DNA of 14,893 nucleotides from Pseudomonadota bacterium (GTDB taxonomy: Bacteria > Pseudomonadota > Gammaproteobacteria > Burkholderiales > Burkholderiaceae_C), in assembly GCA_030918015.1 (NCBI GenBank), contig JAUPTP010000012.1, positions 1-14,893 on the forward strand. The letters are read 5' to 3'. The position numbers were made by a program, and so were the translations under genes. A model generated the notes under the pieces. That model worked only from the letters and a program-made list of their open reading frames with translations, was not told where the DNA came from and ran no database searches. Position 1 is the stretch's first letter; every line of letters begins with the position of its first letter. Shown piece by piece: positions 1-6,368 of this stretch.

Positions 1-654
1 GCGCGGCAGCAGCGCCCCGGCCTGAAGGGCGTGCGCCGCGTGGTCTTCATGGGCATGGGCGAGCCGGCGCACAACCTCGACGAGGTGATGGACGCCATCG
101 AGCTGCTCGGCACCGCCGGCAACATCGGCCACAAGGAGCTGGTGTTCTCGACCGTGGGCGATCTGCGGGTGTTCGAGCGCCTGCCGCAGGGGCCCGTGAA
201 GCCGGCGCTGGCGCTGTCGCTGCACACCACGCGGCCGGCGCTGCGCGCCGAGCTGCTGCCGCGCGCGCCGGCCCTGGCCCCGGCCGAGCTGGTGCGCCTG
301 GCCGAGGACTACGCGCAGGCCACCCAGTACCCGATCCAGTACCAGTGGACGCTGCTCGAAGGCGTCAACGACGGCGACGACGAGCTCGAAGGCATCGCCA
401 CGCTGCTGACGGGCAAGTACGCGATGATGAACCTGATCCCGTTCAACAGCGTGGAAGGCAGCGGCTTCCGCCGCCCGAGCTGGGAGCGCGCGGCCGAGAT
501 GGCGCGCTGGCTCAACCAGCGCGGCGTGCTCACCCGCCTGCGCCGCTCCGCCGGCCAGGACGTGGACGCCGGCTGCGGCCAGCTGCGCGCCCGCGCCGAG
601 CGCCCGCAGCACCCCGCGCGCCGGGTGATCGCGGTGGCGCCCGCGGCCGACTGA
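1..654 (+). CDS. RlmN/Cfr-family radical-SAM RNA methyltransferase, 3' part
   Basis: The reading frame is open from base 1 and lacks its start, so this is the C-terminal 217 residues of a longer protein. Visible family motifs are MGMGEP (residues 17-22 of the fragment), FSTVG, LALSLH, GVND, NLIPFN and a C-terminal DAGCGQL whose Cys (residue 192, codon 574-576) corresponds to the methyl-carrying cysteine of RlmN and Cfr. The CxxxCxxC radical-SAM cluster motif would lie upstream of the window. Known family members methylate A2503 of 23S rRNA (RlmN also tRNA) using a radical SAM mechanism. Several stretches deviate from canonical RlmN (HTTRPALRAELLPRAPAL where RlmN has a conserved HAPND-type segment, and GQDVDAGCGQL instead of G-D-I-D-A-A-C-G-Q-L), so I read it as a paralogue and do not assign rlmN. 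The target RNA is unknown. Confidence 0.85.
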   Translation, partial: ARQQRPGLKGVRRVVFMGMGEPAHNLDEVMDAIELLGTAGNIGHKELVFSTVGDLRVFERLPQGPVKPALALSLHTTRPALRAELLPRAPALAPAELVRLAEDYAQATQYPIQYQWTLLEGVNDGDDELEGIATLLTGKYAMMNLIPFNSVEGSGFRRPSWERAAEMARWLNQRGVLTRLRRSAGQDVDAGCGQLRARAERPQHPARRVIAVAPAAD

Positions 655-679
655 TCGGCCAGTCGCAAGTTCTTCTTTC

Positions 680-697
680 CAATCCTTCAAAGGATTG
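680..697. repeat. perfect inverted repeat in the adh leader
   Basis: CAATCCTT and AAGGATTG form an 8-bp perfect dyad around a 2-base centre, 26 bases after the methyltransferase stop. It is unusually AT-containing for this window. No T-tract follows on either strand, so an intrinsic terminator is poorly supported. A regulator-binding dyad for the downstream alcohol dehydrogenase is equally possible. Confidence 0.5.
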
Positions 698-706
698 CAC
701 GCTATT

Positions 707-761
707 CGCGCCGGGAGGCGCGACCTACAGTGCCCTTCATCGCAGCGCAGCATCGCGCTGC
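707..761 (+). other. two tandem GC-rich hairpins in the leader of the alcohol dehydrogenase gene
   Basis: CGCGCC-ggga-GGCGCG (707-722) and GCAGCGC-agcatc-GCGCTGC (742-761) are perfect stems of 6 and 7 bp. With the dyad at 680-697 and a short GGCCC/GGGCC stem near 769-780, they nearly fill the 142-base gap before the dehydrogenase start. In RNA they would make a structured leader. GC-rich DNA forms such stems by chance, so function is inference only. Confidence 0.35.
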
Positions 762-796
762 CCGACCCGGCCCCCGGGCCCCTGAAGGACACGACC

Positions 797-1945
797 ATGG
801 ACAGCTTCACCTTCCACAACCCCACCCGCCTCGACTTCGGCACCGGCAAGGAGCGGCTGATCGGCCAGCATCTGGCCGAGCACGGCGTGCGCTCGGTGCT
901 GCTGTGCTTCGGCAGCGAGCGCATCAAGCGCGACGGCCTGTTCGACACCGTGCGCCAGAGCCTGGAGGAGCGCGGCATCGGCTTCGTCGAGTTCGGCGGC
1001 ATCGTCAGCAACCCCGTGATCTCGAAGGTGCGCGAGGGCGTGGCGCTGGCGCGCGCCCACGGCGTGGACGCCGTGCTGGCGGTGGGCGGCGGCTCGGTGC
1101 TCGACAGCGCCAAGGCGATCGCCGCCGGCGTGCGCCATGACGGCGACGTGTGGGATCTCTTCATCGGCCGCGCGCCGGTGGCCTCGGCGCTGCCGATCTT
1201 CGCCATCCTGACGCTGGCGGCCACCGGCAGCGAGATGAACCCCGGCGCGGTCGTCACCAACGAGGCGACGAAGGAGAAGTTCGCGATCCAGTCGCCGCAC
1301 ACCTTCCCGACCGTGTCCATCGTCAACCCGGCGCTGATGCAGACGGTCACGCGCGACTATCTGGCCTACTCGGCCGCGGACATCATCGCGCACTCGATCG
1401 AGGGCTATTTCACCGCCACCGTGCAGCCGGCCTTCTCGTCGCGGCTGGTGGAGGCCATCGTCAACACCGTCATCGAGACCACCGAGACGCTGATGGAGCA
1501 CCCCGCCGACCTGGACGCCCGCGCCCAGTTCGCCTGGGCCTCGACCCAGGCGCTCAACGGCCTGACCTACGCCGGCACCTCGGGCTTCGGCTATCCGAAC
1601 CACATGATCGAGCACGCGCTGTCGGCGCTGTTCAACGTGCCGCACGGCGCGGGGCTGTCGGTGGTGATGCCGGCGTGGATGAAGTGGTACCACGGCCGCA
1701 ACCCGGCGCAGTTCACCCGCTTCGCCCGCGAGGTGTTCGGCCGCGACACGCCCGAGCAGGGCATCGCCGCGCTGGAGGCCTGGTTCGAGCGCATCGGCAC
1801 GCCCACCCGGCTGTCGCAGCTGGGCATCACCGCGGCCGACCTGCCGGCGCTGCTCGACAACCTGGAAGGCAACGCGCGCTGGTTCGGCCTGGCCGAAACC
1901 TATTCCCGCGAGGTGCTGGAGACGATCCTGAAGAAGGCCCTGTGA
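797..1945 (+). CDS. iron-containing alcohol dehydrogenase (YqhD/BdhA-like)
   Basis: A 382-residue group III alcohol dehydrogenase, matching the usual 380-390 of the YqhD/butanol dehydrogenase branch. The N-terminal dinucleotide-binding half carries GGGSVLDSAKAIAAG (97-111) and TGSEMNPGAV. The C-terminal metal-binding half carries the expected ligands D195 and H199 (AADIIAHSIEGY), H269 (YPNHMIEHAL) and H283 (NVPHGAGL). The family reduces aldehydes or oxidises primary alcohols in the cytoplasm, YqhD-like members with NADPH. The ATG at 797 was chosen because the YqhD-like N-terminus (FTFHNPTRLDFGTG) begins there and GAAGGA lies 7 bases upstream; the frame stays open further upstream but encodes unrelated low-complexity sequence. 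Its stop overlaps the GTG of the next gene, so the two are probably one operon. Substrate unknown. Confidence 0.92.
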   Translation: MDSFTFHNPTRLDFGTGKERLIGQHLAEHGVRSVLLCFGSERIKRDGLFDTVRQSLEERGIGFVEFGGIVSNPVISKVREGVALARAHGVDAVLAVGGGSVLDSAKAIAAGVRHDGDVWDLFIGRAPVASALPIFAILTLAATGSEMNPGAVVTNEATKEKFAIQSPHTFPTVSIVNPALMQTVTRDYLAYSAADIIAHSIEGYFTATVQPAFSSRLVEAIVNTVIETTETLMEHPADLDARAQFAWASTQALNGLTYAGTSGFGYPNHMIEHALSALFNVPHGAGLSVVMPAWMKWYHGRNPAQFTRFAREVFGRDTPEQGIAALEAWFERIGTPTRLSQLGITAADLPALLDNLEGNARWFGLAETYSREVLETILKKAL

Positions 1946-3093
1946 GCCCGCGCGCCCGCTCGCTCGCCGCCCGCCTGACGGGCCTGCTGCTGGCGGGCGC
2001 CCTGCTCGCCGGCTGCAGCCCGGCGCCCTCCGCCTCCTCGTCCCCCCTCCGGAGCGATGCCATGACCCCGCCTTCCCCCTCGCCGGCCCCGACCGACGAC
2101 GATCAGGCCCCGCCCCCCGCCAGCCGGCTCGGGCTGTGGTGGGACTTCTTCTTCAACAAGCCCGCCAGCACCGTGCCCACCGGCGCGATTCCGGTGCAGC
2201 GTCTGACCCGCGCCGACCTGGAGGCCGCGCCCGACGACAGCCTCTGGCGCCTGGGCCACTCGACGGTGCTGATGAAGCTGCAGGGCCGCTTCTGGCTGAC
2301 CGACCCGGTCTTCAGCGCGCGCAGCTCGCCGGTGCAGTGGGCCGGGCCGAAGCGCTTCCACGCGCCGCCGATCACGATCGAGGAGCTGCCGCCGATCGAG
2401 GCGGTGGCGATCTCGCACGACCACTACGACCACCTCGACCACGCCAGCATCCTGGCGCTGCGCGACAAGGCGGCCCACTTCATCGCCCCCACCGGCGTCG
2501 GCGACCTGCTGGTGCAATGGGGCATCGACCCGGCCCGGATGCGCCAGCTCGCCTGGTGGCAGGGCACGTCGGTGGGCGGCGCCCGCTGGACGGCGGTGCC
2601 CACGCAGCACTTCTCGGGCCGCGGCCTGACGGACGCCAACCGCCGGCTGTGGTGCGCCTGGGTGATCGAGGCGGGCGAGCGCCGCCTCTTCTTCGGCGCC
2701 GACTCGGGCTACTTCGACGGCTTCAGGACCATCGGCGAGCGGCTGGGCCCCTTCGACCTGACGATGCTGGAGGCCGGCGCCTACGACCCGCGCTGGAGCC
2801 GCATCCACATGCTCCCCGAGCAGACGGTCCAGGCCCACCAGGACCTGCGCGGGCGCTGGCTGCTGCCGATCCACAACGGCACCTTCGACCTGGCCTTCCA
2901 CCCCTGGCAGCAGCCCTTCGAGCGGGTGCTGAAGGCCGCCGCCGCCCAGGGCGTCTCCGTGACCACGCCCCGCATGGGCGAGCGCGTCGGGCTGGACGCC
3001 CTGCAGCCGGGCCAGGCCTGGTGGCGCGGGGTGGATGCGCCCGCGACGGCCGCGACAACCACGACCGGACACTCCGCATCGCTGAGGCCGTGA
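1942..3093 (+). CDS. metallo-beta-lactamase-fold hydrolase, predicted lipoprotein (NAPE-PLD/RomA-like)
   Basis: A 383-residue MBL-fold protein. From the GTG at 1942 the N-terminus is a lipoprotein signal: Arg residues, a hydrophobic run LTGLLLAGALLAGC and a lipobox LAGC with C25, then a Pro/Ser-rich linker (26-60). The catalytic domain has WLTDPVF (118-124), the metal motif HDHYDH (H159, H161, D163, H164), H223 (TQHFSGR), D254 (GADSGYFD) and H311 (PIHNGTFDLAFHPW). This layout matches the UlaG/NAPE-PLD/RomA group of metal-dependent hydrolases; the substrate cannot be read from sequence. The GTG overlaps the dehydrogenase stop as GTGA. A competing start is the ATG at 2062, preceded by GGAG at 2051 with ideal spacing, which would give a cytoplasmic protein without the lipobox. 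I favour the GTG because a complete lipobox is unlikely by chance. Confidence 0.88.
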   Translation: MSPRARSLAARLTGLLLAGALLAGCSPAPSASSSPLRSDAMTPPSPSPAPTDDDQAPPPASRLGLWWDFFFNKPASTVPTGAIPVQRLTRADLEAAPDDSLWRLGHSTVLMKLQGRFWLTDPVFSARSSPVQWAGPKRFHAPPITIEELPPIEAVAISHDHYDHLDHASILALRDKAAHFIAPTGVGDLLVQWGIDPARMRQLAWWQGTSVGGARWTAVPTQHFSGRGLTDANRRLWCAWVIEAGERRLFFGADSGYFDGFRTIGERLGPFDLTMLEAGAYDPRWSRIHMLPEQTVQAHQDLRGRWLLPIHNGTFDLAFHPWQQPFERVLKAAAAQGVSVTTPRMGERVGLDALQPGQAWWRGVDAPATAATTTTGHSASLRP

Positions 3094-3111
3094 TCGAGCG
3101 CGGCCTCAGCG
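3080..3111. terminator. hairpin spanning the stops of the convergent hydrolase and MarR genes
   Basis: CGCTGAGGCCG and CGGCCTCAGCG form a perfect 11-bp stem with a 10-base loop. The hydrolase stop (3091-3093) is in the loop and the MarR stop (3106-3108, minus strand) is in the right arm. The symmetrical stem between convergent genes suggests a bidirectional transcription barrier. There is no T-tract, so Rho-independent termination is not demonstrated. Confidence 0.5.
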
Positions 3112-3654
3112 CCGGCGCTCGCGCGCCCGCGCCACCCGGTGCAGCAGCTCCACCAGCAGCAGCCGCTCGCCCGGACTGAAACCGTCCAGCACCTCGCGCT
3201 CGCCCTCGTGCAGCAGCGCGCTGGCCTGCGCGGCCAGCGCCGCGCCCGCCTCGGTCAGCGTGACATGCTGGATGCGGCGATCGCGCTCGCTGCGCTCGCG
3301 CCGCACCAGACCGCGCGTCTCCATGCGGTCCAGCCACATCTTGATGTTGGGCAGCGTGACCGCCAGCGCCCGCGCCAGCCGCGTCGGCGAGACCTGCGTG
3401 TTGCCGCCCACCAGCATCAGGAGGGTGTACTCGACCGGCCGCAGGTCGTGCACCTCGCCCACCCGCGTCTCGAACACCTCGGTCGTGGTCACCGCCGCCT
3501 GCGCGAGCTGGTAGCCCAGCAGCGTGGACAGCGCCCCCTCGCGCAGGCGGCCTGCGGGCGTGGCGTCATCCGTGCCGGCGCCGGGCGGCAGCTCGGGGCC
3601 TGCGGACAGGTCCATCGGATCGGAGGACGGCGGGGCGGAGGCGGCAGGGCTCAT
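3106..3654 (-). CDS. MarR-family transcriptional regulator
   Basis: From the ATG at 3654 this gives 182 residues: a disordered Ala/Pro/Ser-rich N-terminal tail of about 40, then a MarR domain. The recognition region is SPTRLARALAVTLPNIKMWLDRMETRGLV (about 89-117) and the wing carries the typical charged ERDRR (123-127) followed by VTLTEAG. MarR proteins are dimeric winged-helix repressors released by small, often aromatic ligands, and they usually control the divergent neighbour, here the tannase-family gene. Alternative starts are a GTG at 3675 and an ATG at 3615; none has a good ribosome site, so the tail length is uncertain while the domain is not. The gene converges on the hydrolase gene with 12 bases between stops. 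A candidate operator lies in the intergenic region. Confidence 0.88.
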   Translation of the reverse strand: MSPAASAPPSSDPMDLSAGPELPPGAGTDDATPAGRLREGALSTLLGYQLAQAAVTTTEVFETRVGEVHDLRPVEYTLLMLVGGNTQVSPTRLARALAVTLPNIKMWLDRMETRGLVRRERSERDRRIQHVTLTEAGAALAAQASALLHEGEREVLDGFSPGERLLLVELLHRVARARERRR

Positions 3655-3730
3655 GCGGCCATTGTGGCCGCTCACGCGGCACGGGCCGGGACCGGGGCCA
3701 AGGGTTGCTCCGGATCATGTCGGCCATGAA

Positions 3731-3746
3731 GTTAAGTAAATTAAGC
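3731..3746. promoter_or_regulatory. AT-rich candidate MarR operator between the MarR and tannase genes
   Basis: GTTAAGTAAATTAAGC is an AT-rich island in very GC-rich DNA, between two divergent start codons. It holds TTAAG twice (9-base step) and an imperfect dyad flanked by TGA and TCA. Its right half ATTAAGC is identical to the half-site of the perfect palindrome at 4003-4018. TAAATT within it could be a -10 element for the esterase, so a bound repressor would block it. Binding is inferred. Confidence 0.6.
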
Positions 3747-3802
3747 ATCAGGCTGCATGGATCCCGCTCCATCACGGCCCAGAACGACATGAGGAGACAC
3801 GC

Positions 3803-5563
3803 ATGAACACCCCCATCCCCAGCCGCTCGCTCCGGCGCCCGGCGCCCCTGCTGCCGGCGACAATCGCCGTCCTGACGCTGCTGGGCTGCGGCAGCGATGA
3901 CCCGGCCGACAGCCCTGCCGCAGCGACCCCCACCGCCTTGCCGCAGCTCGGGGCCGCCCAGGCCGGCACGCTGTCGGGCGATTGCACCAGCCTGGCCACT
4001 CAGCTTAATTCATTAAGCAACATCACGATCTCGGCCGTGAGCACGATCGCAGCCGACACGCTGAAGATCGGCGGCCAGGATGTGGCCGAACACTGCCAGG
4101 TGACCGCGCTGACCGAGGCCCGCACCAGCCTGATCGACGGCCAGAGCTACGCGATCCGCTTCGAGATGCGCCTGCCCAAGGCCTGGAACGGCCGCTTCTT
4201 CCACCAGGGCAACGGCGGGCTGGACGGCAATGTGCTCACCGCCACCGGCGCCTCCGGCGGCGGGCCGCTGACGCATGCGCTGGCGCAGGGCTTCGCGGTG
4301 CTCAGTTCGGACGCCGGCCACACCGCAACGCCGAACGCTGCGGCCTTCGGCATCGACCCGCAGGCGCGGCTGAACTACGGCTACCAGGCCGCCGCCAAGC
4401 TCACGCCGATCGCCCGCGCGATCATCCTGGCCGCCTACAACCGACCGGCCGACCGCGCCTACTTCGGCGGCTGCTCCAACGGCGGGCGCCACACGATGGT
4501 CGCGGCCGCGCGCATGCCGGCGGAGTACGACGGCTACCTGGTCGGCGCGCCCGGCTTCAATCTGCCCAAGGCGGCGGTGGCCAACCTCTACAAGGGCCAG
4601 CGCTACGCGATGGTCGCCACCAGCCCCGCGACCGACCTGTCGACCGCGATCACCGCGGCCGAGCGCAAGGTGGTGGCCGACGCGGTGCTGGCGAAATGCG
4701 ACGCGCTCGACGGCGCCACCGACGGCCTGGTGCAGGACACCGACGCCTGCCAGGCGGCCTTCCAGTGGGAGCGCGACGTGCCGACCTGCAGCGGCAGCAC
4801 CCGCGACGGCACCTGTCTGACCGCGGCGCAGAAGACCGCCATCGCCCCCATCTTCAGCGGCGCGGTCGACGGCAGCGGCAAGGCGTTCTACGCCAGCTTC
4901 CCCTACGACCCGGGCTATGCCGGCTCGGGAATTCCGGCCTGGGCCTTCACCTCGCCTTCGCAGCGTGACGCGGTGGCGGTGGCGTTCACCTTCAAGACGC
5001 CACCGGACAGCCCGGTCGGCTTCGATGGCGTGACTTTCGCGCTGAACGCCAACATCGACACGCTGCTGCAGCAGATCGTGGCGACCAACGCGACCTACAC
5101 CGAGTCGGCCATGTCCTTCATGACCCCGCCCTCGCCCACCGGCCTCTCCGCGCTGAAGAACCGCGGCGCCAAGATGATGGTCTACCACGGCGTGAGCGAC
5201 CCGATCTTCTCGGTCGAGGACACCACCACCTGGTACAAGGCGCTGGCCGCGGCCAACGGCGGCGACGCCAGCGACTTCGCGCGCCTCTTCCGCGTGCCCG
5301 GCATGGGCCACTGCTCGGGCGGCCCGGCCACCGACCAGTTCGACGCGGTCTCGGCGCTGGTGAAGTGGGTCGAGCAGGGCCAGGCGCCCGAGAGCCTCAC
5401 CGCCAAGGCACGCGGCACCGGCAACGCCGGCGGCGTCAATGCCGACGTGCCCTCGAGCTGGGCGGTCGACCGCACCCGCCCGCTGTGCGCCTGGCCGAAG
5501 GTCGCGCGCTACAAGGGCACCGGCAGCCTGGACGACGCCAGCAGCTTCGAGTGCCGCAGCTGA
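3803..5563 (+). CDS. tannase/feruloyl esterase-family secreted lipoprotein (MHETase-like)
   Basis: A 586-residue serine esterase. The start ATG is set by GAGGAG 6 bases upstream and by the signal that follows: twin Arg, a hydrophobic run and a lipobox-like LLGC (C29), so it is probably exported and lipid-anchored. Family landmarks: WNGRFF (128-133), the nucleophile motif GGCSNGG with C224-S225, a calcium-site motif CDALDGATDGL (299-309, ligands D300, D303, D307), YHGVSDPIFS with catalytic D466, and PGMGHCSGG with catalytic H503 and C504. C224/C504 would form the disulfide next to the active site typical of tannase and MHETase. Residues about 315-445 form the variable lid that sets specificity. 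The family hydrolyses esters of aromatic acids (gallate, ferulate, MHET). The residue after the nucleophile is Asn, whereas I recall Glu in MHETase. The true substrate is unknown. The divergent MarR is its likely regulator. Confidence 0.9.
   Translation: MNTPIPSRSLRRPAPLLPATIAVLTLLGCGSDDPADSPAAATPTALPQLGAAQAGTLSGDCTSLATQLNSLSNITISAVSTIAADTLKIGGQDVAEHCQVTALTEARTSLIDGQSYAIRFEMRLPKAWNGRFFHQGNGGLDGNVLTATGASGGGPLTHALAQGFAVLSSDAGHTATPNAAAFGIDPQARLNYGYQAAAKLTPIARAIILAAYNRPADRAYFGGCSNGGRHTMVAAARMPAEYDGYLVGAPGFNLPKAAVANLYKGQRYAMVATSPATDLSTAITAAERKVVADAVLAKCDALDGATDGLVQDTDACQAAFQWERDVPTCSGSTRDGTCLTAAQKTAIAPIFSGAVDGSGKAFYASFPYDPGYAGSGIPAWAFTSPSQRDAVAVAFTFKTPPDSPVGFDGVTFALNANIDTLLQQIVATNATYTESAMSFMTPPSPTGLSALKNRGAKMMVYHGVSDPIFSVEDTTTWYKALAAANGGDASDFARLFRVPGMGHCSGGPATDQFDAVSALVKWVEQGQAPESLTAKARGTGNAGGVNADVPSSWAVDRTRPLCAWPKVARYKGTGSLDDASSFECRS
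4003..4018. promoter_or_regulatory. perfect AT-rich palindrome inside the tannase-family gene
   Basis: GCTTAAT-tc-ATTAAGC is a perfect 7+2+7 dyad, 201 bases into the coding region. It is read in frame as CTT AAT TCA TTA AGC (L69-S73), a run of codons including TTA that is exceptional in this gene. Its right half equals that of the intergenic site 272 bp upstream. An auxiliary operator for the same regulator is the simplest reading. Confidence 0.55.
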
Positions 5564-5575
5564 GCGGCGCTCAGC
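5559..5575. terminator. compact hairpin containing both stops of the tannase and IclR genes
   Basis: GCTGAGC-ggc-GCTCAGC is a perfect 7-bp stem with a 3-base loop. The esterase TGA (5561-5563) lies in one arm and the IclR stop (5571-5573, minus strand) in the other, so the two stop codons pair with each other. It probably acts on both transcripts; no T-tract follows. Confidence 0.5.
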
Positions 5576-6302
5576 CCGCGTCCAGCGCCGCGCTCAGGCG
5601 CGCGGCCGTCTCGCGCAGCGCCCCGACCAGCTCGGGGCGCATGCGCGGCTCGGGCACCGTGAGCGTCAGTGCCCCCACCAGCACCGGCGCGGCGCCGGCC
5701 GCGCCGCCCGAGCGCCACACCGGCGCCGAGATGCCGGTGAGCCCGGCCACCCGGTCGCCGGTGCGCAGCAGGTAGCCGTCCCGGCGGATCTGCTCGCTCA
5801 GTGCGCCGGGTTCGCCGGCAAAGGCCAGCAGCACCCGGCCGCCGGCGCCGCGCTCCAGCGGCAGCAGGTCGCCGGCGCGCACATGGTCGCGCAGCAGATG
5901 GGGCGAATCCACCCGCAGCAGGCACAGCCGCTGCGCGCCGGAGCGCACATGCAGCGCCACGCTCTCCTGGGTGGCGGCCACCAGCGCGCGCATCAGCGGC
6001 AGCGCCACCGCCTCCAGCGGAAAGGCCGCCGCGCGCACCTGCGCCAGCCGGTCGATCTCCGGCCCCGGCGACCAGCCCCCCGTCTCGTCGCGCACCAGCA
6101 GCCCGGCATGCGCCAGCGAGTTCAGCAGCCGCAGCGCGGTGCTCTTGTGCAGCCGGGTGCGCTCGGCCAGTTCGGTCACGCCCAGCGCGCGGTCGCCCGG
6201 CCGGAAGGCCGACAGCAGGCTGAGCGCGCGGTCGACCGCCGCGGTGCCGCCGGGCGCGGCGCCCTCATCGGCAACCGACGGGTTCATGGACTTGCGGGGC
6301 AT
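5571..6302 (-). CDS. IclR-family transcriptional regulator
   Basis: 243 residues, slightly short for the family (about 250-270). The N-terminal winged helix spans roughly 20-75: AAVDRALSLLSAF, then LGVTELAERTRLHKSTALRLL (40-60) and LVRDETGGWSPG. The C-terminal IclR effector domain follows, with ESVALHVR, the GAGGRVLLAF segment and GLTGISAPVW. IclR proteins bind a small organic acid or aromatic ligand and repress or activate an adjacent catabolic operon. The ATG at 6302 has AGGA 9 bases upstream; the next ATG (6287) has no ribosome site. It is divergent from the HMG-CoA-lyase-like/CoA-transferase operon, with a perfect dyad between, and is therefore their likely regulator. The effector is unknown. 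Confidence 0.92.
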   Translation of the reverse strand: MPRKSMNPSVADEGAAPGGTAAVDRALSLLSAFRPGDRALGVTELAERTRLHKSTALRLLNSLAHAGLLVRDETGGWSPGPEIDRLAQVRAAAFPLEAVALPLMRALVAATQESVALHVRSGAQRLCLLRVDSPHLLRDHVRAGDLLPLERGAGGRVLLAFAGEPGALSEQIRRDGYLLRTGDRVAGLTGISAPVWRSGGAAGAAPVLVGALTLTVPEPRMRPELVGALRETAARLSAALDAG

Positions 6303-6325
6303 CGGCTATGATCCTGATCGTTCAT

Positions 6326-6341
6326 TGAAACGCCTGTTTCA
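6326..6341. promoter_or_regulatory. candidate IclR operator
   Basis: TGAAAC-gcct-GTTTCA is a perfect 6+4+6 dyad in the 66-base gap between the iclR-type and lyase genes. IclR-family operators are often short dyads of this TGnAA/TTnCA form. TTGAAA (6325-6330) could be the -35 box of the lyase promoter, with AACAAT (6350-6355) as a weak -10 at 19-base spacing. On the other strand TAGAAT (complement of 6341-6346) is a good -10 for the iclR gene. A bound regulator would cover both. Confidence 0.6.
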
Positions 6342-6368
6342 TTCTACAGAACAATCCAAGGAGTCCCG

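Noticed and set aside
680..697. Intrinsic terminator after the methyltransferase
   Set aside because: Good stem but a 2-base loop and no T-tract on either strand; kept only as an inverted repeat.
695..796. Upstream extension of the alcohol dehydrogenase
   Set aside because: The extra residues are not dehydrogenase-like, and the ATG at 797 has a ribosome site and the conserved N-terminus.
4013..5311. 432-codon open frame antisense to the tannase-family gene
   Set aside because: His/Arg/Gly/Val-rich shadow sequence with no family features.
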